NCBI GenBank assembly: GCA_019310785.1
Contig: JAFDDR010000014.1
Span: 1 to 37,031 of the forward strand
Direction: 5' to 3'
From: Deltaproteobacteria bacterium
Lineage (GTDB): Bacteria > Desulfobacterota > DSM-4660 > Desulfatiglandales > Desulfatiglandaceae
DNA: 37,031 nt
Part shown: one piece after another, positions 17,852-25,269 of the stretch
How the letters are laid out: every line of letters begins with the position of its first letter
How positions within the stretch are numbered: position 1 is the first letter of the stretch
Notes under the pieces: model-generated
The model's database searches: none
Told to the model about the DNA's origin: nothing
Seen by the model: only the letters and a program-made list of their open reading frames with translations
Program-made: the position numbers and the translations under genes

Positions 17852-18640
17852 ATGATTTGTGCAATCATACAAGCGAGATTAAACTCAAGCAGACTGCCGG
17901 GCAAGGTTCTTTTTGAGATAGAGGGACGCCCCATGCTTTCATATATGCTTGAACGCGTGACCGCTTCAAAAAGAATCGATCAATTGGTGGTCGCAACGAG
18001 TATTGAACCTTCCGATGACCCCATTACCGATTTTTGCAGACAAAGTGGGATCTCCTGTTATCGAGGGAGCCTTGAAAACGTGTTAGACCGCTACTACCAG
18101 GCTGCTTTGAAGGCTAAGTGTGATGTAGTAGTGCGGCTGACAGCGGATTGTCCACTGATAGATCCCAAGGTTATCGATACTGTTATTGATGTTTTTCAAT
18201 CCGGTCAATTTGACTTTGCAGCCAACACCGTTCCCCCGGAAGGGAGTACATACCCGGACGGCATGGACGTGGAAGTGTTTTCCTTTGAGGCCCTTGAAAG
18301 GGCATGGAAGGAGGCAAAAAAGCCATCAGAGCAAGAACATGTGACCTTCTATTTTTGGAAAAACCCGCAATTGTTTTCGACAATTCGTTATGATCTGCAG
18401 GAAAATTTGGCCGACTATCGCTTGACAGTGGATTATCCGGAAGATTTTGAAGTGATATCTTCGCTTTTGGGGAATTTATATACAAAATATTCCAACTTCA
18501 GCATGAAAGACATAATTGCCTTTTTAAATACAAATCCGGGTATCAGAATAAAAAATTCGCATATCGCCTCTAACCAGGGATGGCAACCGGCATTTGAAAG
18601 AGATAAATGCGCGGGTTCTACTGGAGCGGCAAATGGATAA
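17852..18640 (+). CDS. SpsF/CMP-nonulosonate-synthetase-like nucleotidyltransferase
   Basis: A sugar nucleotidyltransferase of the cytidylyltransferase-like GT-A fold, 262 residues. The N-terminus AIIQARLNSSRLPGKVL contains the conserved Arg and Lys of the nucleotide-binding loop, and VVRLTADCPLIDPKVID is the metal/nucleotide-binding region. The family includes SpsF (spore coat polysaccharide) and acylneuraminate cytidylyltransferases. Following the NeuB-type synthase, it is the natural candidate to form the CMP-activated sugar. ATG 17852 is chosen because GGGGGG stands four bases upstream and it gives the standard MICAIIQAR start; an in-frame ATG at 17840 is possible. Its stop codon overlaps the next gene by 8 bp. 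Confidence 0.88.
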   Translation: MICAIIQARLNSSRLPGKVLFEIEGRPMLSYMLERVTASKRIDQLVVATSIEPSDDPITDFCRQSGISCYRGSLENVLDRYYQAALKAKCDVVVRLTADCPLIDPKVIDTVIDVFQSGQFDFAANTVPPEGSTYPDGMDVEVFSFEALERAWKEAKKPSEQEHVTFYFWKNPQLFSTIRYDLQENLADYRLTVDYPEDFEVISSLLGNLYTKYSNFSMKDIIAFLNTNPGIRIKNSHIASNQGWQPAFERDKCAGSTGAANG

Positions 18641-19952
18641 TCAGGTGGAAAGCATCGCGATGCAAAATCGGGCACGGAAACGAATTCCCGGCGGCACACA
18701 ATTGCTATCGAAGCGGCCGGAGATGTTTGCGCCCGGGCAGTGGCCCGGATATTATTCCAGGGCAAAGGGCGCTGATACCTGGGATCTTGACGGCAATAAA
18801 TATATTGACATGAGTATAAACGGCATCGGAGCTAATGTCCTTGGATTTGCCGATCCCGATGTTGACACTGCGGTCCGTGCTGCTATCGATGCCGGAACGA
18901 ATTGTTCGCTAAACTGCCCTGAAGAAGTTGAATTAGCTGAATTACTTTGTGCAATGCACCCATGGGCCGACATGGTTCGCTATGCCCGGTGCGGAGGGGA
19001 AGCGATGGCCATTGCTGTCCGCATTGCACGTGCCCATACAGGGCGGGACAAGATAGCTTTCTGCGGGTACCATGGCTGGCATGACTGGTACCTGGCAGCC
19101 AATTTAGGGGATGGAGATATGTTAGGCGATCAATTGCTTCCAGGGCTGGACCCTGCCGGTGTACCGCGCATCCTTGCAGGTACTGCACTGCCCTTCCACT
19201 ATAATAAAATTGAGGAACTGGAGGAGGTTGTATCCAAAAACAGGGATGGACTCGCAGCCATTGTCATGGAGCCTGTCAGGGATCTTGATCCGGAACCAGG
19301 CTTTCTGGAAAGAATCCGGAGGATTGCTTCAGAGATAGGGGCCGTCCTGGTATTTGATGAAATTACGGCAGCAATGAGACTAAATACGGGAGGGGTTCAC
19401 CTCATTTACGGCATAAAGCCGGACATGGCGGTTTTCGCAAAGGCGATCAGCAACGGTTACCCCATGGGTGCAATTATAGGCAGAGAGAACGTTATGCAGG
19501 CTGCTCAATGTACGTTCATCAGCAGCACTTACTGGACTGAGCGGATCGGGCCCGTGGCAGCGCTTGCCACGATCAGGAAACATTTTAGGTTAAACGTGGC
19601 ACAGCACCTGATCGACGTGGGCAAGCGGATTCAGGAGGGGTGGAAATTGGCTGCAGAGAGGACAGGGATAGCTCTACATGTTAGCGGGATCCCGCCACTC
19701 AGCCATTTCTCGTTTGAATATGAAAACGGCCAGGCAATGGTAACTCTGTTTACGCAAATGATGCTGGAGCGGGGATTACTTGCATCCGGCAGGTTTTATG
19801 CAACATACGCTCACAAGGGCTTTCATATAGAGAAATACCTTGATGCGGTGAATGAGACATTTCAATTCATTGCTGAGGCCGCTGAAAAGGGCGAAGTTGA
19901 GCAGAATCTCAAAGGGCCGGTGGCGCACACCGGATTCCAGCGATTGACATGA
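18633..19952 (+). CDS. Class III aminotransferase, glutamate-1-semialdehyde aminomutase-like
   Basis: A PLP enzyme of 439 residues with the fold of HemL. Visible: RIPGGTQLLSKRPEMFAPG at the N-terminus, the GANVLGFADPDV substrate region, YARCGGEAMAIAVRIAR for cofactor phosphate binding, YHGWHDWY, VFDEITAAMR with the ring-nitrogen aspartate, and FAKAISNGYPMGAI with the Schiff-base lysine. True HemL has closely similar motifs, but here the gene sits in a sugar operon and overlaps the nucleotidyltransferase gene, so it more likely aminates or isomerises a sugar intermediate. SpsF-like and HemL-like genes occur side by side in other surface-polysaccharide clusters. ATG 18633 has GGAG seven bases before it; the frame also extends back to TTG 18594 without a ribosome site. 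Confidence 0.88.
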   Translation: MDNQVESIAMQNRARKRIPGGTQLLSKRPEMFAPGQWPGYYSRAKGADTWDLDGNKYIDMSINGIGANVLGFADPDVDTAVRAAIDAGTNCSLNCPEEVELAELLCAMHPWADMVRYARCGGEAMAIAVRIARAHTGRDKIAFCGYHGWHDWYLAANLGDGDMLGDQLLPGLDPAGVPRILAGTALPFHYNKIEELEEVVSKNRDGLAAIVMEPVRDLDPEPGFLERIRRIASEIGAVLVFDEITAAMRLNTGGVHLIYGIKPDMAVFAKAISNGYPMGAIIGRENVMQAAQCTFISSTYWTERIGPVAALATIRKHFRLNVAQHLIDVGKRIQEGWKLAAERTGIALHVSGIPPLSHFSFEYENGQAMVTLFTQMMLERGLLASGRFYATYAHKGFHIEKYLDAVNETFQFIAEAAEKGEVEQNLKGPVAHTGFQRLT

Positions 19953-19988
19953 TCCTAAAAAGAAATAATGGTTATACTTTAGCTCTTT

Positions 19989-20054
19989 GCAAGGGTGAGG
20001 CATTTTTCAAGGCAATATCTAAACCTGGCAACTTCACCCTTGCAGTGAAGTTGC
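19989..20054 (+). promoter_or_regulatory. Two mutually exclusive hairpins in the amidotransferase leader
   Basis: GCAAGGGTGA (19989-19998) can pair perfectly with TCACCCTTGC (20034-20043). Alternatively GCAACTTCAC (20028-20037) pairs perfectly with GTGAAGTTGC (20045-20054) around a 7-nt loop. The two 10-bp stems share bases 20034-20037, so only one can form fully. No T-run directly follows either. This is the layout of a conformational switch or attenuator, or of a nested palindromic repeat. The remaining bases of this 176-bp gap are A+T-rich with no clear promoter. Confidence 0.5.
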
Positions 20055-20128
20055 AATATTACTCAATTTTTCAAACAGCTAAAATATTACAAATAATGAA
20101 ATATTATTAAGAAAGGAAGTGGGCGATA

Positions 20129-21199
20129 ATGAAAAGGTGTGCAAGATGCGTCATGCCGGAAACATGGACTGGAATTACCTTTGATGAAAAAAGCGTATGT
20201 AATATCTGCGGGGCAAACGAGACTAAAAAAGTAAAGGTGAATTGGGGAGAAAGGCAGAAGGCCCTAAATGATATTTTGAGGAATTACAAGAAACTGGCCA
20301 AAACTACAGGTAACAAGTATGACTGCATGGTCCCCTTTAGCGGAGGCAAAGACAGTGCATACACCCTCTGGGCCGTGGTCGAAAAGTATGGTTTGACTCC
20401 GCTGGTGGTCACTTTTGATCACAGCTTTCCTCTGTCACCGGAGGCCGAATGGAACCTGATGGAAATCCCGAAACAACTGGATTGCGATCACCTGCGTTTC
20501 ACCTTGGGAAACGGCCTGCGAAATGCCCTGTGTAAAAAGGCATCAGAAGTGATGGGTGACTTCTGCTGGCATTGCCATAATGGTGTTGGCGCTCTTCCTG
20601 CAAGGATTTCCAAGCAGTGGGACATACCCCTGCAGGTCTGGGGCGAACCAACCATGGCCGAATACCAGACAGCCGGGCCTTACAGGTACGAGGATCTTGA
20701 GGAGCAGGACAAAGAACACTTTGAGAAGGTCTTCCAGGCAGGAATAACGCCGGAGATGGTGCTGCCGCGCGATTACAATATGGTTGACTTGTTGCCCATG
20801 ACATGGCCGGATGGCGAATTCACGCTTAAGGCTTTATATCTGGGCTGTTATGAACCCTGGGACCAGCGGAAACAGGTGGAGATCATCACGCGAGAACTTG
20901 GGTGGAAACACCACGAGGTGGAAGGGACTTACGTGGACTGGGACAAGATAGATTGTCCTTTTGAGCCGGTTCGGGACTGGCAGAAATTCATGAAGAGGGG
21001 TTTCGGACGCACTACTTTTCAGGCAAGCAAGGATATCAGGGGGGGATTGATGAGCCGGGAGGAAGGCATGCGTCTGGTTGAAGAGCTGGATGGAAAAAGG
21101 CCCGGAAGCCTGGACCTCTTTTTGAAAGAGATAGGAATGACAGAAAAGGAATTTGAAAGTATTACCAAAGTGCATGTTGTACCGGTATCCGAACAATAA
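20129..21199 (+). CDS. N-acetyl sugar amidotransferase (PseA/WbpG family)
   Basis: An ATP-pyrophosphatase (PP-loop) enzyme that turns an acetamido group into an acetamidino group, or otherwise adds ammonia-derived nitrogen to a sugar. The 356-residue protein begins with two CxxC pairs (C4/C7 and C24/C27), the usual N-terminal zinc-ribbon-like element of this family. The PP-loop VPFSGGKDSAYTLW follows near residue 70, and further family sequence includes FCWHCHNG and QVWGEPTMAEYQ. In Pseudomonas, WbpG works with HisH/HisF-like partners; no such partner genes are visible here, resembling PseA of Campylobacter. The ATG at 20129 is preceded by GAAAGGAAG. It starts a new block after a 176-bp gap with potential alternate hairpins and so may be separately controlled. 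Confidence 0.92.
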   Translation: MKRCARCVMPETWTGITFDEKSVCNICGANETKKVKVNWGERQKALNDILRNYKKLAKTTGNKYDCMVPFSGGKDSAYTLWAVVEKYGLTPLVVTFDHSFPLSPEAEWNLMEIPKQLDCDHLRFTLGNGLRNALCKKASEVMGDFCWHCHNGVGALPARISKQWDIPLQVWGEPTMAEYQTAGPYRYEDLEEQDKEHFEKVFQAGITPEMVLPRDYNMVDLLPMTWPDGEFTLKALYLGCYEPWDQRKQVEIITRELGWKHHEVEGTYVDWDKIDCPFEPVRDWQKFMKRGFGRTTFQASKDIRGGLMSREEGMRLVEELDGKRPGSLDLFLKEIGMTEKEFESITKVHVVPVSEQ

Positions 21200-21220
21200 T
21201 ACTCATGAGTGAGACACATT

Positions 21221-21775
21221 ATGAACCATATGCGACCCCGACGCTTCATTGAGGGAAACCGTATATATTTGCGAGAAGTTCGTCTCTCGGATGCGAATGG
21301 AAAATATTATCGCTGGATGAATGATCCTGAAATAGTCCGGTATGTGGAAAGCCGATTTGACCCGAAATCAGTAGAAATGCTGCAGTCGTATATCAGGCGG
21401 GAAGAAGAGAACAAGGCTAATGTTTTTATGGCCATTATTGACAAAAATAACGACGAACATATCGGGAATATCAAAATCCACGGCATCGATCATATCCATC
21501 GCCATGCCCAGGTTTCTCTTATTATCGGAGAAAAGGACTATTGGGGCAAGGGATACGGTAGTGAAGCCATTAATCTGGTGGTTGATTTTGCTTTTAATAC
21601 CTTGAACCTTTACAGGCTTTTTGCCGGCATTTACGCCTCCAATGTAGGATCAATTAAGGCATTCAAAAAAGCAAATTTCTTCGAAGAGGGCGTAAGAAAA
21701 GAACACCGTTTTTGTAATGGAAACTACGTTGATGAAGTGGAGATGGCAATTATCAGAGCCCCACACAAAAATTGA
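21221..21775 (+). CDS. GNAT N-acetyltransferase (PseH/RimJ-like)
   Basis: An acetyl-CoA-dependent N-acetyltransferase of 184 residues. Motif A, which binds the CoA pyrophosphate, reads SLIIGEKDYWGKGYGSEA; the following NLYRLFAGIYASNVGSIKAF and KANFFEEGVRKEHRF are typical of the RimJ/RimL-like branch that includes PseH and other sugar acetyltransferases. In this setting it most likely acetylates an amino group of the flagellar sugar or its precursor. Start is uncertain: ATG 21221 has a GAG-rich stretch at 21207-21213; GTG 21209 and ATG 21230 are also in frame. Its stop codon lies inside the hairpin that begins at 21771. Confidence 0.9.
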   Translation: MNHMRPRRFIEGNRIYLREVRLSDANGKYYRWMNDPEIVRYVESRFDPKSVEMLQSYIRREEENKANVFMAIIDKNNDEHIGNIKIHGIDHIHRHAQVSLIIGEKDYWGKGYGSEAINLVVDFAFNTLNLYRLFAGIYASNVGSIKAFKKANFFEEGVRKEHRFCNGNYVDEVEMAIIRAPHKN

Positions 21776-21813
21776 TGGACTCGGAAAAAGTCCATCAATC
21801 CCGCATAGCGGGA
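21771..21813. repeat. Palindromic element / terminator-like hairpins after the GNAT gene
   Basis: An 11-bp perfect stem ATTGATGGACT/AGTCCATCAAT with loop CGGAAAA covers 21771-21799 and includes the stop codon. It is followed by TCCCGC-ATA-GCGGGA (21799-21813). The left arm is nearly the same as that of the element at 22761, marking both as copies of one dispersed repeat family. It may also stabilise or end the upstream transcript. Confidence 0.65.
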
Positions 21814-21874
21814 GGGTAGGGGTTGTCATAATTAAAAATGCAAATTTGTCGAAAGTGAGGAAGTCTTAATCGAA

Positions 21875-22711
21875 ATGAATGATACCATTGAATATCGTTT
21901 TAGTGCAGGCAGGAAAAAATATGTCATCAAAAAATCCGATAAGCTGCTCCGACGGACATACAATATGAATACATTCCGCGGGCATCCCTGGATGACATAT
22001 TCAGGCACCGATAGAATAGAAGGAGACGGTATCATTAAGCCGGCATTATATTCACAGGCCGACAGTCTTGGACGCCAATATCTTTTTTCCATAGGCCCCT
22101 GGTGGGTAGATGCAAACCATTCTCACCCCGGGTATGGGTATTTGTCACTTGTTTTTATTGCAGTTCTGCGGCCGGATCAGATGCAGGAAATGGCTTTTAA
22201 TCCCAGCCTCTGTTATCCAACTATGCGCAGCATGAAAATTAGCGGGAAAATTCGAGGGCACAATGTTGAGTTGAAGAGTGCCGATCTTGTTTTCTGGTTT
22301 CAGTGCTATTCTGACAAAATTGGCAAAAAAGTCAATTATGCTCTTATTGGTCAGACACTTAACGATAAACTTATTAATGGAAAGATTAATGACTTTGAAT
22401 TGAATATAGATGTATCAGCCGCTGACCACTGGATTTGCCTTGGGAGTTGTATAGAAAAGAGTTATATGTATGGAGATTTACCCATAGAAGATCTCGATAT
22501 AGACAAGCCCATCAATATGGGCTTCATTTTAATACCACTGGATGTCAAGCCGATCTGGCCTGAAGAATTAAATGTTGTATCACCAATGAACCTCGGTTTA
22601 GACTCAATGTGGCCTGTAGATACAACCTTATTGCCTACTGGAGCAATTGCACTTTATGAATTGGAGATTGATTATTACTCAAGTTACCAGTTGCTGTTAG
22701 ACAGATCATAG
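21875..22711 (+). CDS. Unknown protein in the flagellin sugar cluster
   Basis: A 278-residue protein I cannot assign. It has no signal peptide and no transmembrane segment. It reads as mostly beta-strand with many aromatic residues (SIGPWWVDANHSHPGYGYLSL, LVFWFQCYS, LELEIDYYSS-like ends). Cysteines are few. DHWICLGSCIEKSYMYGDLP and PIWPEELNVVSPMNLGLDSMWP are the most distinctive segments. The aromatic-rich beta character would suit a carbohydrate-binding or jelly-roll fold, but that is a guess. It lies between the GNAT gene and the tandem glycosyltransferase gene, on the same strand, bordered on both sides by palindromic repeats. The ribosome site is poor (AGGAAG about 15 bases before the ATG), so the start is uncertain. 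Confidence 0.75.
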   Translation: MNDTIEYRFSAGRKKYVIKKSDKLLRRTYNMNTFRGHPWMTYSGTDRIEGDGIIKPALYSQADSLGRQYLFSIGPWWVDANHSHPGYGYLSLVFIAVLRPDQMQEMAFNPSLCYPTMRSMKISGKIRGHNVELKSADLVFWFQCYSDKIGKKVNYALIGQTLNDKLINGKINDFELNIDVSAADHWICLGSCIEKSYMYGDLPIEDLDIDKPINMGFILIPLDVKPIWPEELNVVSPMNLGLDSMWPVDTTLLPTGAIALYELEIDYYSSYQLLLDRS

Positions 22712-22760
22712 GCCGATAGCTTATAAAGCATGGCGCAGCCAAAACCATTTGATAATACTA

Positions 22761-22824
22761 ATATTGATGGATTCGTAAAAAGTCCCGAAAGGGAAATCCC
22801 GACTCTTTACGATTTCGTCAATAT
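22761..22824. repeat. Imperfect palindromic element before the tandem glycosyltransferase gene
   Basis: Arms 22761-22784 and 22801-22824 are inverted repeats, 20 of 24 positions matching, around a 16-bp centre that itself contains CCCGAAAGGG. The left arm (ATTGATGGATTCGTAAAAAG) matches that at 21771. It is a dispersed repeat copy, with no coding content. Confidence 0.7.
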
Positions 22825-22833
22825 TGTCTTTTA

Positions 22834-25269
22834 ATGATACTTATGAAACCAAAAATTAGTACATATATCATCTGCAATGGCAATGAAACCGATCTTCAAA
22901 CATATTTAGCCGGCATAAGAGAATTCGGGGATGAGATTATTGTGGTAAACGGATGCCTGCAACATAACCTGCCAGGCCCTGATAAAATTGGGGAACCTTC
23001 CTTTTTATCTATCGCAGATACCCCGAATCCCGCTGAGGCCCTCACACATGCGGTTAAAAAGGCCAATGGGAACTGGATACTATTCTTAAGGGCCGGCGAA
23101 ATTGACTCGAAGCAAGACTATCAGAAAATATTTAAGTTATGCAAAAATAATGGCATCCAGGCTTATCAATTTATCTGTCAGACCATTCTGAAAGGCGAAG
23201 AACTTAGCAAATATGAATGGCTGGGCAACTTTGGAAAGTTTTCACGGACCAAAGTTACCAACAGTGGATACATACCCACAATTGAAATCAGACTTTTTCA
23301 AAAGGACGTGTTCAGGAAAGTCTTAGCAGTTGATAATGACATTCTTCAACTTGATTTTGATGATAAGACAACTGTTAGCACCAATAGTCAGATTCGATTT
23401 ATTCCAACTAAAACTGATCTAAAACACCAGCAAAGGCCCGATGAAAATGAGAAATGGGCAAAAGACAGACAGCAATTCTTTAAGGATGATGAGAGCATTT
23501 CCGATCAGCCTATCGGTTTTGAATTAATCGGTCCCGGAAATATAGGCTATTCCTTAATTTCAGAAAAAGACCTGCCTTCCCTTGAAGCCGGTCTTGATAT
23601 GAGATTCGGCAGAATTGAAATACTTAAATGGGCCGTACACAACCTCATTGAAAATTGCTCTTATAATAAGGCGATAACTTTTGCAGATAAGATTCTTCTA
23701 CACTTTTCAGACAGTTATGAAATCTGGCATCTTAAAGGAATTGCCTTCTTTCACAAGTTAGACTTGGCAAATGCTGAAAAATGTATCCATAGGGCGCTGG
23801 AATTTAAACCGGACGATGAAACCATTTTGTCGGATCTTGTTCGCGTCAATATAGCTTCCGGAAATTTGTCCGAGGCCAATTCCATTTTGGAAAAGGTGAA
23901 GGACCTATACGGACTCTCGACTGAAAACAAATACATACACGATTGTATTAAACAAAACAGAGGCAGGCAGGCAAAAGTCTCTCTATTAATCATGTGCAGG
24001 GATGAAGAAAAATATATTGGTAGAGCACTAAAAAGCGTAAAAAATATTGTTGATGAAATTGTGGCGGTTGATACAGGGTCAAAAGATAACACCTTAGGTA
24101 TTCTAAAACAAAATGGTGCAAAAATTGTACATCATATTTGGAAAGACGATTTTTCGGAAGCCAGGAATACCGGGCTTTTTCATGCAACAGGTGACTATGT
24201 ATTTTGTATGGATGCTGACGAGTATCTTGAGGATAAGGCCATACTCTCCTTTTTGATATTTAAAAACTTACTCCCGCTGAAGAAAATATCGGGAGTTGTT
24301 TTCGAAATTCAAACCCTAAACGACTCTTATGATATGGCTGTAAAAGGGTTACCCCCAACAAAAGTTATCAGACGGACGGCCCTTTTTCCAAATCTCCCGG
24401 GAGTACGGTTTAATGGTAAAATTTTCGAGACCGTCGAATCATCACTTGAAGCATTGAATGTCCCGATTATTTTTGCTGAAAGCATCTCCATCAAGCACCA
24501 CAACAACGATAATGCCCAGCGGAGAAGACGCAAAATACCTGCAATGGCCAAAAGCGCTGCAGATTTTGGTCCTGAAGGACTGTTTCGCGGGGTTCAATTC
24601 TGGCTTAATATGGATGATGTCAATCAGGCCATGGAATGGTTTGAACGGGCTATTGTAAAGGCCAACGGAAAACGGCGTTATCTGAATACAATTTGTCAGT
24701 TGTTTGACAACTTCAAGCAGGATAGACTCATACAACCCGGCGCACAAATCTTCAAGGAGCTTATGGTCCGTTATGGTACTTCCTATCGTATCACATCTTT
24801 TTGTGCCGATTATCTTTATGAACTCAAAGAGTACGACGCGGCATATAAACTGTTTAAGCGTTTGGTCGGCACGGAAAGTTATCAATATACTGATAAGCCC
24901 CAAAAATCGGATATCCAAAGAAACAGGCTGAATTTTGCAATGACATGTCTTGAATTGGATGACAATAAGGCCTGTGATAAAATGGTGTCGGTGATGTCTG
25001 ATGACATCGAAATGGTTGATACGGCAAGAGCCGTGGTTTTTTATTCAGAAATCAGGAAAAATGAACTGGAAAAGGCTATTGATATTTTAGATCAATGGAT
25101 AAGGGAAAGAAACATTCCTATCCGGGATACCATTAACAACTTTACCGAGTTCCTCCAAATAATTATTAAATTTTCCGAAACCTTATTAAGCTATGGTCTT
25201 ATGGATGAAGGAAAAGTCATGATACGCGCGGCAGAATCTTTTGCTTTAATTCTAAAAGGATCAATTTAA
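22834..25269 (+). CDS. Tandem GT2 glycosyltransferase with TPR-like repeats
   Basis: An 811-residue protein with two glycosyltransferase family-2-like GT-A regions. The first (about 1-200) has the outline of the fold, but the site of the DxD metal motif reads LFLRAGE, so it looks inactive. A TPR-like stretch follows (about 265-370, with WHLKGIAFFHKLDLANAEKC). The second GT2 region starts at about 388, with LLIMCRDEEKYIGRALKSV, AVDTGSKDNT and FCMDADEYLED carrying an intact DxD near 459-461. The C-terminal 230 residues are helical repeats. TPR-GT2 proteins of this kind occur in flagellin and surface-sugar loci, where they may recognise protein substrates. The next gene follows the stop with no gap. 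ATG 22834 or ATG 22843 is the start. Confidence 0.88.
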   Translation: MILMKPKISTYIICNGNETDLQTYLAGIREFGDEIIVVNGCLQHNLPGPDKIGEPSFLSIADTPNPAEALTHAVKKANGNWILFLRAGEIDSKQDYQKIFKLCKNNGIQAYQFICQTILKGEELSKYEWLGNFGKFSRTKVTNSGYIPTIEIRLFQKDVFRKVLAVDNDILQLDFDDKTTVSTNSQIRFIPTKTDLKHQQRPDENEKWAKDRQQFFKDDESISDQPIGFELIGPGNIGYSLISEKDLPSLEAGLDMRFGRIEILKWAVHNLIENCSYNKAITFADKILLHFSDSYEIWHLKGIAFFHKLDLANAEKCIHRALEFKPDDETILSDLVRVNIASGNLSEANSILEKVKDLYGLSTENKYIHDCIKQNRGRQAKVSLLIMCRDEEKYIGRALKSVKNIVDEIVAVDTGSKDNTLGILKQNGAKIVHHIWKDDFSEARNTGLFHATGDYVFCMDADEYLEDKAILSFLIFKNLLPLKKISGVVFEIQTLNDSYDMAVKGLPPTKVIRRTALFPNLPGVRFNGKIFETVESSLEALNVPIIFAESISIKHHNNDNAQRRRRKIPAMAKSAADFGPEGLFRGVQFWLNMDDVNQAMEWFERAIVKANGKRRYLNTICQLFDNFKQDRLIQPGAQIFKELMVRYGTSYRITSFCADYLYELKEYDAAYKLFKRLVGTESYQYTDKPQKSDIQRNRLNFAMTCLELDDNKACDKMVSVMSDDIEMVDTARAVVFYSEIRKNELEKAIDILDQWIRERNIPIRDTINNFTEFLQIIIKFSETLLSYGLMDEGKVMIRAAESFALILKGSI

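Noticed and set aside
18633-19952. True hemL (glutamate-1-semialdehyde aminomutase)
   Set aside because: The gene overlaps a sugar nucleotidyltransferase gene within a sugar operon and no other haem genes are nearby. HemL activity cannot be excluded by sequence alone but is less likely.
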